From positions 124,001 to 188,000 of the forward strand of contig NZ_JAFBBD010000003.1 in NCBI RefSeq assembly GCF_016906995.1: a DNA stretch of 64,000 nt, read 5' to 3'. The DNA is from Spongiibacter marinus. Its GTDB lineage: Bacteria; Pseudomonadota; Gammaproteobacteria; Pseudomonadales; Spongiibacteraceae. Under the pieces are notes generated by a model. It ran no database searches, was not told the origin of the DNA, and saw only the letters and a list, made by a program, of their open reading frames with translations. The number at the start of each line of letters is the position of its first letter. The first letter of the stretch is position 1. Made by a program: the position numbers and the translations under genes. Below are positions 19,477 through 28,301 of the stretch, piece by piece.

Positions 19477-19908
19477 ATGGCCAACTACCAACGGATATTG
19501 ACGGCGATCGACCTATCGGATGAGGCGATTCCGGTATTGCAACGCGCGGCAGCCATGGCCCGCCAGCATCAAGCGGAATTGCATCTTCTACACGTCGTTG
19601 AACCCCTGAGCCTGGCCTACGGCGGCGATATCCCCATGGACTTCTCAGGGATACAGGAAGAGCTGCAACAACAAGCGGAAAACAGTCTTAAGCGCTATGC
19701 CGACCAATACGGCATTCAAACCGACAACTGTCACCTGCTTACTGGCCGCCCGGAGGCCCACATCCACCAACTCAGCGAAGAGCTAGACTGCGACCTAATT
19801 GTCGTGGGCAGCCACGGCCGCAAAGGGCTCGCCCTGTTACTTGGCTCCACAGCAAACGCGGTGTTACACGGCGCCAAGTGCGACGTTTTGTCTGTGCGAG
19901 TGGGTTAG
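19477..19908 (+). CDS. Universal stress protein, UspA family
   Basis: A single-domain universal stress protein of 143 residues. It has the N-terminal YQRILTAIDLSDEA strand-loop and the ATP-binding signature near the C-terminus, GSHGRKGLALLLGSTA (G-x2-G-x9-G-S/T pattern), so ATP binding is likely. The ATG at 19477 has AAGGAG seven to eleven bases upstream; an in-frame ATG at 19435 precedes it but has no ribosome binding site. The stop codon overlaps the convergent uup stop. Confidence 0.93.
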   Translation: MANYQRILTAIDLSDEAIPVLQRAAAMARQHQAELHLLHVVEPLSLAYGGDIPMDFSGIQEELQQQAENSLKRYADQYGIQTDNCHLLTGRPEAHIHQLSEELDCDLIVVGSHGRKGLALLLGSTANAVLHGAKCDVLSVRVG

Positions 19909-21797
19909 TCTCCCGCCGCCTCAGACAATTCCATCCAGCGCTCCATACAGCTATCCAGTTCCTCTTGGAGCGCCGCTAAGCGCGCCAGCGTATCGTTAAC
20001 CTTTTGCGCGTCCTGCTGATAGAACTCAGCACTGGCGCTCTGGTCGCTCAACTGCTGCAGCTGACTCTCCAGGTCGTCAATCTTGTCAGGTAAATTGTCG
20101 AGCTCGCGCTGATCTTTATAACTTAACTTCTTACGTGCTGCTTTTTTGGCCGGCGCAGCCGTCGCTTTCTTCTCGCCTTTTGGTTTTTCAGGCGCTACCA
20201 CCGCCCTGCGCGCCTGGTAGGCGGCCACTTCGCTATACCCGCCAATGTGCTCACTGATATTGCCGTTACCTTCGAACAGCAGACAGCTGCTGGCGACGCT
20301 GTCGACAAAAGACCGATCGTGGCTGACCAGTAGCACGGTTCCTTTAAAGTCAACGAGTAAGCTCTCCAGCAGCTCGAGGGTCTCCATATCGAGATCGTTG
20401 GTCGGCTCGTCCATCACCAGCACATTTGCCGGCTGCGTAAACAGGCATGCCAGCTGCACGCGTGCGCGCTCACCCCCTGACAGCACACCAAAATGGCTGC
20501 GAGCGCGCTCAGGTGTGAACAGAAAATCACCCAAATACGACATGATGTGCCGTTCGCTGCCATTGATCGAAACCGATTCTCGCCCCTGGCCGACGATATC
20601 TACCACACGCTCGTTGGGGTCTAAGCGGTCGCGCAATTGATCAAAATAGGCGACTTGCAGATTGCTCCCCTGCTTGACCTCGCCGCTCTGAGGAGCCAAT
20701 TCCCCCAGTATCAACCTAAGCAGCGTCGTTTTACCCGCGCCGTTCGGCCCAATCAAAGCCAGCTTGTCGCCGCGATTCAGCAACAGGTTAAAGTTTTTCA
20801 CCAAGTCGCGGCCGGGCACACTAAAACAAACATCGGTCAGCTCGGCAACAATCTTGCCGGTTTTTGTCCCTTCGTTGACGTTCAGGCGCGCAGTACCCTG
20901 CTGCTCACGGCGCTGGGCGCGCTCCCTACGCATTTGCTCAAGCGCCCTGACCCGCCCTTCATTGCGCGTGCGCCGCGCTTTTATACCCTGGCGAATCCAG
21001 ACTTCTTCCTGGGCCAGACGTTTGTCAAACAACGCATTGTGCTCAGCCTCGACCTCTAGCTCGTGCTCGCGCCGCTGCAGGTACTGACTGTAAGTGCCGT
21101 CGTAATTTTTCAGTTGCCCCCGGTCCAGCTCGATAATTCGGTTAGCCAGTGACTCAATCAGTGCACGGTCGTGGGTGACGAAAAGCACGCAGCCACCAAA
21201 GCTTTTAACGCATTGCTCTAGCCACAGAATGCCCTCAACATCGAGGTGATTAGTCGGCTCGTCCAGCAGCAATACATCGGGCTCTGCGACGAGCGCCCTC
21301 GCCAGCGATACGCGACGCAACCACCCACCGGACAGGGATGAGATCGGGGCTTCAGGGTCTAGCTCCAGGCGGCTCAGGGTCGACTCGATACGCTGCTGAA
21401 AACGCCAACCATCCGCCGCTTCAATTTGACGCTGTAGACGCTCCAACGCTTTTAACGAGGCATCATTCATTTCGCCGTGCGTCAGACTGTGATAGCCCTT
21501 CAACAGATCACCGAGTTCGGAAAGGCCACCTGCAACGACGTCAAAAACACAGTCATCTGCCGACGCGAAGTCCAGGTTTTGCTCCATTCGCGCAATGACC
21601 AGCCCTGGCTGGCGCCAAAACTCACCCGCATCCGGCTGAAGGCCACCCTCAACCATGCGCAATAATGTCGACTTTCCGCAACCATTGCGCCCAAGCAAAC
21701 AGACGCGATCACCATCATCCAGCTGGATATCAGTGTTATCCAACACCGTCTGCTGGCCAATGCTGTGTTGCAATTGAGTGCCGCGAATTAAAGGCAT
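19905..21797 (-). CDS. uup: ABC-F ATPase Uup
   Basis: A cytoplasmic ABC-F protein with two nucleotide-binding domains and no membrane part, 630 residues. The domains show Walker A GRNGCGKST and GPNGAGKTT, signatures LSGGW and LSGGERARV, and Walker B LLLDEPTNHLD and VMDEPTNDLD. A lysine-rich linker then leads into a C-terminal coiled coil (KKLSYKDQRELDNLPDKIDD...), which distinguishes Uup from EttA, YbiT and YheS. Uup binds ribosomes and branched DNA and affects transposon excision in E. coli. The start is the ATG at 21795-21797 (MPLIRGTQLQ); an upstream in-frame extension would run into slt. Divergent from slt by 71 bases. Confidence 0.92.
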   Translation of the reverse strand: MPLIRGTQLQHSIGQQTVLDNTDIQLDDGDRVCLLGRNGCGKSTLLRMVEGGLQPDAGEFWRQPGLVIARMEQNLDFASADDCVFDVVAGGLSELGDLLKGYHSLTHGEMNDASLKALERLQRQIEAADGWRFQQRIESTLSRLELDPEAPISSLSGGWLRRVSLARALVAEPDVLLLDEPTNHLDVEGILWLEQCVKSFGGCVLFVTHDRALIESLANRIIELDRGQLKNYDGTYSQYLQRREHELEVEAEHNALFDKRLAQEEVWIRQGIKARRTRNEGRVRALEQMRRERAQRREQQGTARLNVNEGTKTGKIVAELTDVCFSVPGRDLVKNFNLLLNRGDKLALIGPNGAGKTTLLRLILGELAPQSGEVKQGSNLQVAYFDQLRDRLDPNERVVDIVGQGRESVSINGSERHIMSYLGDFLFTPERARSHFGVLSGGERARVQLACLFTQPANVLVMDEPTNDLDMETLELLESLLVDFKGTVLLVSHDRSFVDSVASSCLLFEGNGNISEHIGGYSEVAAYQARRAVVAPEKPKGEKKATAAPAKKAARKKLSYKDQRELDNLPDKIDDLESQLQQLSDQSASAEFYQQDAQKVNDTLARLAALQEELDSCMERWMELSEAAGD

Positions 21798-21868
21798 ATA
21801 GTGGTTTCCATGGGTATTAAGGTTAACTGCCGCGCCATATCGCTGGCCGGAAAAGCAGGTGCACAAGG

Positions 21869-23815
21869 ATGATAAACAAGACGATTGGCACGCGACTCTT
21901 CGCGCTGCTTGTTTCAATTGGCGCTGCATCATGCTGGGCGGATAATGCCCAGTTGAACGAGCAGCGGCAAGTATATCGTGAAGCCATGGATGAAATCAGC
22001 CGCGGTCGCAGCGAACAGGCCGAGCGCCACCTTCCCGCACTCGCCAACTACCCGCTGCTCCCCTACGTTGAACTGGAGTTGTTAAAAGCACAGATTGGCG
22101 ACGTTGCCAGCGGCACCATCGACTACTACCTACAACAATACCGTAACACGGTCGTTGGCAGCCGTATTCACATTGCCTGGCTACACCAGCTGCGTCGCGC
22201 GGGCGACTGGCCGCAATTTATACGTTACTACCGCAAAAAGCCTATCAGCAGCCTGCGCTGCGCCTATATTAGCGCCCTCCGACATACCGGCGATAACGCC
22301 TTAGCGGACAAAGAAACGCAAAAACTATGGCATACCGGACACTCGCTGCCCACGCGTTGCGACGGCGTATTAGATCAGTGGCTAAGCCGCTTAGCACCAC
22401 AGGAACGCCACCAACAACGCCGCCAACGAGCGCGCTTGGCAATTGCCGCCGGACAGCACAATCTAGCGATCTATTTACTTAAAAACGTACCGGGCAGCGA
22501 TGATGCGCTCGCGCTGCTTAAGCAGCCCAGCCTGCTTTATACCCGTGGCTTCGAGTTGTCGGCCAACGACGAGAACCGCCAGCTGGCATTGCTTACCTTG
22601 CGCCGCTTGGCGAAAAGCGATTTCGAGCGTGCAAATACGCTCTGGCACCAACTAGAGCGGGAATTGTCTTTCAGTAGCCAGCAAAACTACGCGCTGCGTG
22701 ACGCCTTCGCCCGGCAAATTATCGCCAGCGACGCGGAATACGCCCGGGATTGGATTAACGCCAATGACCCCGCCTTTGAAGACCCCTACCTCACCGAGTG
22801 GCGCGTGAGGCTCGCATTAAAAGATGGCGACTGGGAGGCAGTACACCACTACATTGCCCTGTTGCCCGCCAAACTGCGCCAGCAGCCAGACTGGCAGTAC
22901 TGGTGGGCACGTGCCGACATTGAAAAAAACCAGCGATTCACACCCGAAGCAGAGACGCGGCTTAGGGCCATGGCGACTGATCGCGGCTACTACAGTTTTA
23001 TGGCGGCCGATTTATTGAATCAGGAATATCGCTTGGGCCACCAACGCAACCTCGACCCCAGCTTGGTGAGCGAAGTACAACAACACAGCGCGATTCTACG
23101 CGCGCGCGAGCTGTACTGGCACGGCGCAACAACCACAGCCCGACTTGAGTGGCGCCAGGCAATGCGAAGCTTAAACACCGCAGAACAAATCGCGGCCGCG
23201 CAACTAGCTTTGGATTGGCAGTGGTCTCACCAGGCCATCGCCACCGCTATTCAAGCGGGGCAATGGGACGATTTGTCTCTGCGCTTTCCCACTCCCTACC
23301 AGACAGTCTTTGCGCGTATCGCCGAGAAAGAAAATATCGACTTGAAATGGATATACGCGATCGCCCGACAAGAAAGCGCCTTTGCCAGTGATGCCCGCTC
23401 TCCCGTTGGTGCCCGCGGTTTGATGCAGCTGATGCCCGGCACCGCTCGCACCCTTGCACGACAAATGGGGCGCCCCGTCCCCCGTGGTAAGGAGTTACTG
23501 GAACCCGACACCAATATCGAAATGGGCGGCTTTTACTTGGGCCAGCTACTCAAGCGCTTCAACGGCAATCGCATTCTCGCCACCGCCGCATACAACGCTG
23601 GCCCGTCAAGGGTGGAAAGAGTATTGATGCGCCAAGACAGCAATATGCCGGCAGATATCTGGATAGAGAATTTACCCTACGGCGAGACCCGTGAGTACAT
23701 CAAGAATGTGATGGCCTTCAGTGTGGTGTACGGCAAAAAGCTGCAGCTGAGCAAACCTATTCTGGCTCAGCATGAGCGGCGGATCAGTCCCTTCGAGGAG
23801 CTTCAAACGCCCTGA
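21869..23815 (+). CDS. slt: Soluble lytic murein transglycosylase
   Basis: A periplasmic lytic transglycosylase that cleaves glycan strands to 1,6-anhydro-muropeptides. It has 648 residues. A signal peptide (hydrophobic about 10-22) is followed by a long alpha-helical superhelix of the Slt70 type (to about residue 480). The catalytic SLT domain has the motif ARQESAF with catalytic glutamate E502, then GLMQLMPGTA and the AYNAGPSRV motif. Its stop is one base from the convergent MOSC gene stop. Confidence 0.95.
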   Translation: MINKTIGTRLFALLVSIGAASCWADNAQLNEQRQVYREAMDEISRGRSEQAERHLPALANYPLLPYVELELLKAQIGDVASGTIDYYLQQYRNTVVGSRIHIAWLHQLRRAGDWPQFIRYYRKKPISSLRCAYISALRHTGDNALADKETQKLWHTGHSLPTRCDGVLDQWLSRLAPQERHQQRRQRARLAIAAGQHNLAIYLLKNVPGSDDALALLKQPSLLYTRGFELSANDENRQLALLTLRRLAKSDFERANTLWHQLERELSFSSQQNYALRDAFARQIIASDAEYARDWINANDPAFEDPYLTEWRVRLALKDGDWEAVHHYIALLPAKLRQQPDWQYWWARADIEKNQRFTPEAETRLRAMATDRGYYSFMAADLLNQEYRLGHQRNLDPSLVSEVQQHSAILRARELYWHGATTTARLEWRQAMRSLNTAEQIAAAQLALDWQWSHQAIATAIQAGQWDDLSLRFPTPYQTVFARIAEKENIDLKWIYAIARQESAFASDARSPVGARGLMQLMPGTARTLARQMGRPVPRGKELLEPDTNIEMGGFYLGQLLKRFNGNRILATAAYNAGPSRVERVLMRQDSNMPADIWIENLPYGETREYIKNVMAFSVVYGKKLQLSKPILAQHERRISPFEELQTP

Positions 23816-23816
23816 G

Positions 23817-24608
23817 CTAAGCCAGCACCTCAACATCGTCGCCAAGGGTTATCCGCCCTTGGCCACGCTGAATCACATTCTGCCCAAAAATGATATTTTT
23901 TCCCTCGCTGCAGTGCTCACGCAACAGCGAAAAAACAGCCTTTTCACGTTCGCCTGTCTGCGGATCAATGGTCGGAATCGCGCAGCGGGTGCAGGGCTTG
24001 ACTACATCGAAAATAACATCGCCGATACGTAATTGCTGCCACTGCCTTTCCGCAAAGGGTGGCGCGCCGTCAACAACGAGGTTGGGCCGAAAACGCGCCA
24101 TCGCCAGTGGCTTACCATAGCCTTCAGATAAGGCATCAACACTCTGCTGCAGGCACAGCAAAAAAGGAAAACCGTCGGCAAAGCTGACTCTGTCACCGCG
24201 CTGAGCATAAGCGGTATCGACCTGCCGGTGAAAATCATCGGCCATATAGCACAGTCGTACCTCCACCCCGAGCCGGCGGGACAACCACTGGGCAGCTTCA
24301 TCACCACCGTCCGCGGCCGAGCAGCGGTCCTGCCAAACAACAACAGCCATGTGATGACTGCCAGTGGGTTTCACCACCGGCAGAGAGTCGCCGCTGCTCA
24401 AGTCTTCCAGGATAATGCCGCCATCGATTTGCCTTGCATGCAGTCGGCACATCTGCGGCAACTGCCTTTGACTAAGGAATTGGCCACGGTGGTCAACAAC
24501 CATCCAGCGCCGATCGCCATGCGGCCCCCAATCACTGACATCAAGCGTCGAAAGGGACTCTCCGGCCAACGATTTTACCGGATAGCGCCACAATCCACTT
24601 ACTTGCAC
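23817..24608 (-). CDS. MOSC domain protein, YcbX-like
   Basis: A 263-residue protein with an N-terminal MOSC beta-barrel domain (GLWRYPVKSLAGE) and a C-terminal MOSC domain. The presumed molybdenum-cofactor cysteine is in KPCTRCAIPTID. Proteins of this type reduce N-hydroxylated bases and compounds with a Moco centre. E. coli YcbX carries an extra ferredoxin domain that is absent here, so electrons must come from a separate partner. It overlaps the upstream glutaredoxin-like gene by ten bases, suggesting a coupled redox pair. Confidence 0.85.
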   Translation of the reverse strand: MQVSGLWRYPVKSLAGESLSTLDVSDWGPHGDRRWMVVDHRGQFLSQRQLPQMCRLHARQIDGGIILEDLSSGDSLPVVKPTGSHHMAVVVWQDRCSAADGGDEAAQWLSRRLGVEVRLCYMADDFHRQVDTAYAQRGDRVSFADGFPFLLCLQQSVDALSEGYGKPLAMARFRPNLVVDGAPPFAERQWQQLRIGDVIFDVVKPCTRCAIPTIDPQTGEREKAVFSLLREHCSEGKNIIFGQNVIQRGQGRITLGDDVEVLA

Positions 24609-24853
24609 AACGCCTCCCCCTCACTGACAAAGGTCACAACGGCAGCGCTATCAAACGGCCACTGCAACTCCCTGTCGCCATCGCCTAATACCGGGATACG
24701 CTCCCCATAATCGGCAATCAGGGCATCACTCTCAGCGATATCCACCACTTCTATTTGCCACTGCGGATGGCTGGCAAGCAAGTTAGCCAGCAGGGCTTCA
24801 GCTTGCTCACACAAGTGGCACGCCGAGGTGCCATACAGAGTTAATTCACGCAT
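24599..24853 (-). CDS. Glutaredoxin-like thioredoxin-fold protein
   Basis: An 84-residue thioredoxin-fold protein with a CxxC redox motif near the N-terminus (C12-H-L-C15, in TLYGTSACHLCEQA) and the cis-proline region IPVLGDG. It resembles the DUF836/glutaredoxin-like family. It overlaps the MOSC gene start by ten bases, so translation is probably coupled. It could be the thiol donor for that enzyme; this is inference from context only. Confidence 0.82.
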   Translation of the reverse strand: MRELTLYGTSACHLCEQAEALLANLLASHPQWQIEVVDIAESDALIADYGERIPVLGDGDRELQWPFDSAAVVTFVSEGEALCK

Positions 24854-24862
24854 ACTTGGTCC

Positions 24863-24889
24863 AAAAAAAAGCCCGGCAACTGCCAGGCT
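24863..24889 (-). terminator. Rho-independent terminator after amtB
   Basis: On the minus strand AGCCTGGCA and TGCCGGGCT form nine pairs (one wobble) with a very tight loop, followed by eight T. It lies between the amtB stop and the glutaredoxin-like gene start only nine bases further on. Confidence 0.85.
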
Positions 24890-24909
24890 CCAGGTCAGGT
24901 GTTAGGCCA

Positions 24910-26211
24910 TTATAAGTCGTATCCGACCTCGTTGTGGCCAGTAATGTCCAAACCTTCCGATTCCTCATCAGCGGTAACGCGCAGGCCAATCAACTTATCA
25001 ACCAGTTTAAACAGCGCAAAACTCACTACCGCGGTATAGGCACAGGTCGACCCGATACCAATAAGCTGCACTTTCAGCTGCTCAACAATTGTCACGCCCT
25101 CGGCCAAGCCTTGACCACTGAAAACCCCCAGCTCACTGCTGGCAAAAATACCGGCGAGGAAGGTACCGAGAATACCGCCAACACCGTGCACGGGGAATAC
25201 ATCCAGTGAGTCATCAATTTTCAACACTTGCTTGATCCACAGCGTGCAATAGAAACAAATAACGCCTGCGCTCAAACCAATCACCACCGCGCCCGCCGGA
25301 CCCACATACCCCGATGCTGGTGTGATGGTACCAAGCCCGGCCACCATACCGGTCACAGCGCCCAGCGCACTGGGTTTACCGTAACGCCACCATTCGACCA
25401 GTGACCAGGTAAGGCAGCCGGTTGCCGCTGACAGGTGTGTCACCAGCATTGCCATACCGGCGTCGCCATTGGCCGCCAGCGCGCTACCGGCGTTGAAGCC
25501 AAACCAACCCACCCAGAGCATTCCCGCGCCGGTGAATGTCATCGTTAAGTTGTGGGGCGGTAAAGCAACATTGCCAAAGCCATTACGCGGCCCCATTACC
25601 ATCGCCGCTACCAGCGCGGCCACGCCGGCGGTAATGTGCACAACCGTGCCCCCGGCAAAGTCGAGCAGCCCCATTTGGCCGAGCCAGCCACCACCCCATA
25701 CCCAGTGGGTAATGGGCGCGTAAACGGCCAGCAGCCACAGTGCCGAAAACAGCATCACGGCAGAAAAGCGAATACGCTCAGCAAAACCGCCCACGATGAG
25801 TGCCGGCGTAATAATGGCGAATGTCATTTGGAACATTACGAACACCGTCTCGGGGATATCTCCCACCAAGCTGTCTTCCCCTACTCCGGCCAGAAGAACA
25901 CGGCTGAGACCGCCGACAAAGTCGTTGCCATCAGAGAACGCCATGCTGTAGGCCACGGCAAACCACAACAGCGAGGCCACACAGGTGATACTAAAGCACT
26001 GCATCAGCACACTGAGGATGTTCTTACTGCGCACAAGACCGCCGTAGAACAGGGCCAGCCCGGGTAAGGTCATGAAGAGAACCAACGCCGTGGACGTTAA
26101 AATCCACGCCGTATTCGCGCCATCGGCTTCTGCAGCGAGACTGCTTTGCGGCAGCAATGCTGCCAATGCAACAAAAATGGGCAGAGCCGCCCGAACGACA
26201 GGAATTTTCAT
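24910..26211 (-). CDS. amtB: Ammonium transporter AmtB
   Basis: A trimeric ammonium channel of the inner membrane, 433 residues. A cleavable signal peptide (residues 1-26, ending SLAA) is followed by eleven helices, as in E. coli AmtB. Conserved signatures include LFYGGLVRSKN, the family signature starting DFAGGTVVHITAG with a pore histidine, and DVFPVHGVGG with the second histidine. glnK, normally its operon partner, is not adjacent on either side. An NtrC-type operator lies 62 bases upstream, and a strong terminator follows. Confidence 0.96.
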   Translation of the reverse strand: MKIPVVRAALPIFVALAALLPQSSLAAEADGANTAWILTSTALVLFMTLPGLALFYGGLVRSKNILSVLMQCFSITCVASLLWFAVAYSMAFSDGNDFVGGLSRVLLAGVGEDSLVGDIPETVFVMFQMTFAIITPALIVGGFAERIRFSAVMLFSALWLLAVYAPITHWVWGGGWLGQMGLLDFAGGTVVHITAGVAALVAAMVMGPRNGFGNVALPPHNLTMTFTGAGMLWVGWFGFNAGSALAANGDAGMAMLVTHLSAATGCLTWSLVEWWRYGKPSALGAVTGMVAGLGTITPASGYVGPAGAVVIGLSAGVICFYCTLWIKQVLKIDDSLDVFPVHGVGGILGTFLAGIFASSELGVFSGQGLAEGVTIVEQLKVQLIGIGSTCAYTAVVSFALFKLVDKLIGLRVTADEESEGLDITGHNEVGYDL

Positions 26212-26585
26212 TTACTTTTCTCCAAACTTGCGCAACAAAGCGCACTATTTATAAGCACAATCCAGCGAAGCAGCACCGTTAAGGTGCATGTTGACGCTAA
26301 TTCGCAATGACATCGAATTAGCCCTCCCTCACCAGAAAGATATTTTTCATTTAATTTCAAATAGTTATCAATTTTCGGCGGCGACTGCGCAGTGTTGCCC
26401 GCGCCGTTAATCACCACCGAAAGAGACCGCTGCCCCGCTTAAAAGCAATATCCATGCCCAAAATGGGGCGAGCGCACCATTTTCTTGCAAATTCGTTTTC
26501 AGTGACGTAGCGCGTGATAGGTCGAGGCATTCAAGCCCAGATAACGTAGAATAGGCCGCCAACAACGATAACAAGGGAGAACAGT
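26212..26585. other. 374-base divergent intergenic region between amtB and the iclR-type gene
   Basis: No open reading frame with coding character is seen, in particular no glnK. The amtB-proximal part holds the NtrC-type operator and an AT-rich block (TTATAAATAG on the minus strand). I searched for a sigma54 promoter (GG-N10-GC) toward amtB: the nearest candidate, AGTGCGCTTTGTTGC, has GC at -12 but GT rather than GG at -24, so it is poor. The iclR-type side shows AAGGGAGA as a ribosome binding site and no clear promoter. Confidence 0.7.
26273..26287. promoter_or_regulatory. NtrC-type operator upstream of amtB
   Basis: GCACCGTTAAGGTGC is a perfect palindrome of the form GCACC-N5-GGTGC, the consensus for the nitrogen regulator NtrC. 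It lies 62 bases upstream of the amtB start codon, which fits nitrogen-limitation control of ammonium uptake. Only one copy is seen. Confidence 0.65.
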
Positions 26586-27512
26586 GTGTTTTCCAAACCA
26601 ACTGCCAGAGTCTTAGCGATTTTGGACTTGTTTATGAGCCACCCCAGCAAAGCCTACGGCTTAACCGAGCTGACGCGCATACTGGGCCTGAACAAGGCCA
26701 CCTGCCACGCCATATTGAGTACCATGGCCCGCTACGGCTTTCTCGCCCAGGACAGTCGCAGTAAAGCCTATCGCTTGGGGCCAAGCATCGCCGCCGCTGG
26801 CATGTCAGCCTTTGCCCAGTTTCCCGTGCTTGAAGTGGCTCGCCCGCGACTGGAGGCGCTCAGTAAAGAGCTGCAGCTGGGCTGTGGCCTGATGGGACGA
26901 AGCGGCGACCAGCTCGTGCTGCTCACTAATTACGGCATTCCAGAGCGCCTGGAATTTCCTTTCCACCAAGGCCTGCGTCTGCCCAATGCCGCGCCATTAG
27001 GGGCCGCTTTTATCGCCTGGTCGTCACCGAACAAGTTGCAACAGTGGTTAGATAGCGCTCAGGCACATCTGCCCGAGTGGGATGAAAACCTAGATAAACG
27101 ACTGCGAATTTCCGTTATTGGCATACGTGCTCGCGGTTTTGAGGTGACCTTGATTAGCGAGGCAGAGGCCGCGCTGGAGCGGGAATTAGCCAAACCGAAA
27201 GAAAACTGGAGCCTTGAGGAAGTCGCTGAGCATGTGCAGCACTACCGGGAGTCACTGTGCCGCAGCCACTACCACCTTGACCGTATTGAAGAGGGCCGCC
27301 AGTACCAGGTCGCCAATATTGCTGTGCCTATCTTCGCCAGTGGTGAAGAGCCGGAACTGGTGATTTCAGCGGGCAGTATTCGCCGCCCCGTGTCAGCGCA
27401 GGATATCCTTGCCATCGCCGACCGCCTAAAACTCGCGGCTAAAGAAATCAGCGAAGCCGCCACCGCAACCTTGAGCTACCCCCAGCCTGACCAGGATCCA
27501 CCGACCGCATGA
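26586..27512 (+). CDS. IclR-family transcriptional regulator
   Basis: A DNA-binding regulator of 308 residues. The N-terminal winged helix-turn-helix (about 1-65) includes GLTELTRILGLNKATCHAIL. An IclR-type effector domain follows (GLRLPNAAPLGAAFIAW at about 130-146, and VANIAVPIFASGEEPELVI near 240). It is about 50 residues longer than typical IclR because of an extra segment around 190-230. The start is GTG at 26586 with AAGGGAGA upstream. Its stop overlaps the next gene start (ATGA). The effector and targets are unknown. Confidence 0.88.
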   Translation: MFSKPTARVLAILDLFMSHPSKAYGLTELTRILGLNKATCHAILSTMARYGFLAQDSRSKAYRLGPSIAAAGMSAFAQFPVLEVARPRLEALSKELQLGCGLMGRSGDQLVLLTNYGIPERLEFPFHQGLRLPNAAPLGAAFIAWSSPNKLQQWLDSAQAHLPEWDENLDKRLRISVIGIRARGFEVTLISEAEAALERELAKPKENWSLEEVAEHVQHYRESLCRSHYHLDRIEEGRQYQVANIAVPIFASGEEPELVISAGSIRRPVSAQDILAIADRLKLAAKEISEAATATLSYPQPDQDPPTA

Positions 27513-28294
27513 CCGAAGATCGCCAGCAATACCTCAAGAAAAAGCAATTTTTCCAACAGCTGCTCACTATTTACGGCCGTAAGCCGGTGCTCGAGGCGCT
27601 ACAAAACCCACAAGTTCGCATTTATAAACTGCACTTGGCGGACAGCAATCGGCGCGACGGCATCGTCAAAGAAATCGTAGACGCGGCGGAGCGCGAAGGG
27701 ATTGAGGTCGCCTGGCACGAGCGCCGTGCCCTATCGCGGATATCGAAAAATGGCAAACAAGACCAGGGGGTTGCTGCGGACCTGCAGCTGAAGGCGTATC
27801 GGCCCTGTAGCGATATACCGGCAAGTCGCGACACCACTACTCGGCGTATCTATATCGCGCTCGATGGCGTTAACAACCCTCAAAACCTGGGCATGATTAT
27901 TCGTTCGGTGGCGGCAAGTGGTATCGATGGTTTAATACTGCCCAAAAAGGGCTGCGCCGCGCTGTCACCGCTGGTGATCAAAGCCAGCGCCGGAGCCCTG
28001 TTCAACTGCCCTATTTTTCACTGCGACACACTTCAGCCCGAACTGCAGCGCCTCCAAAAAGCTGGGGTGGAGATCGCCTGCCTCTCTTCCCACGCCGAGC
28101 AATCGCTCTTCGAAAGCCAGTCTGACACTAGCCGAGTCTATGTATTGGGGAATGAAACTGAGGGGGTGTCGTCGGCCACACAGGCACTGAGCGACTGCGC
28201 ACTGCAAATACCGATGGCCAATGGTGTGGAGTCACTCAATGTCGCGGTAACCGCCGCCCTGTTGGCCTTTAGCCATAACAGGGCGGGCGCATAG
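27509..28294 (+). CDS. TrmH/SpoU family RNA 2'-O-methyltransferase
   Basis: A SPOUT-class methyltransferase of 261 residues. An N-terminal substrate-binding domain (about 20-95, YGRKPVLEALQNP) is followed by the knotted SAM-binding domain. The three SpoU motifs are visible: ALDGVNNPQNLGMIIRS, YVLGNETEGVS and IPMANGVESLNVAVTAALL. It resembles RlmB, which methylates a 23S rRNA guanosine, but it could modify another RNA. It overlaps the IclR-type gene by four bases, an unusual pairing. It ends seven bases from the convergent VWA gene. Confidence 0.88.
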   Translation: MTEDRQQYLKKKQFFQQLLTIYGRKPVLEALQNPQVRIYKLHLADSNRRDGIVKEIVDAAEREGIEVAWHERRALSRISKNGKQDQGVAADLQLKAYRPCSDIPASRDTTTRRIYIALDGVNNPQNLGMIIRSVAASGIDGLILPKKGCAALSPLVIKASAGALFNCPIFHCDTLQPELQRLQKAGVEIACLSSHAEQSLFESQSDTSRVYVLGNETEGVSSATQALSDCALQIPMANGVESLNVAVTAALLAFSHNRAGA

Positions 28295-28301
28295 CGCGGC
28301 G

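Noticed and set aside
26231-26252. Possible sigma54 promoter toward amtB
   Set aside because: It has GC at -12 but lacks the GG at -24; too poor a match to report as a promoter.
26456-26490. Sigma54-like GCGCAC ... TTGC on the plus strand before the IclR-type gene
   Set aside because: The spacing is two bases too long for a sigma54 promoter.
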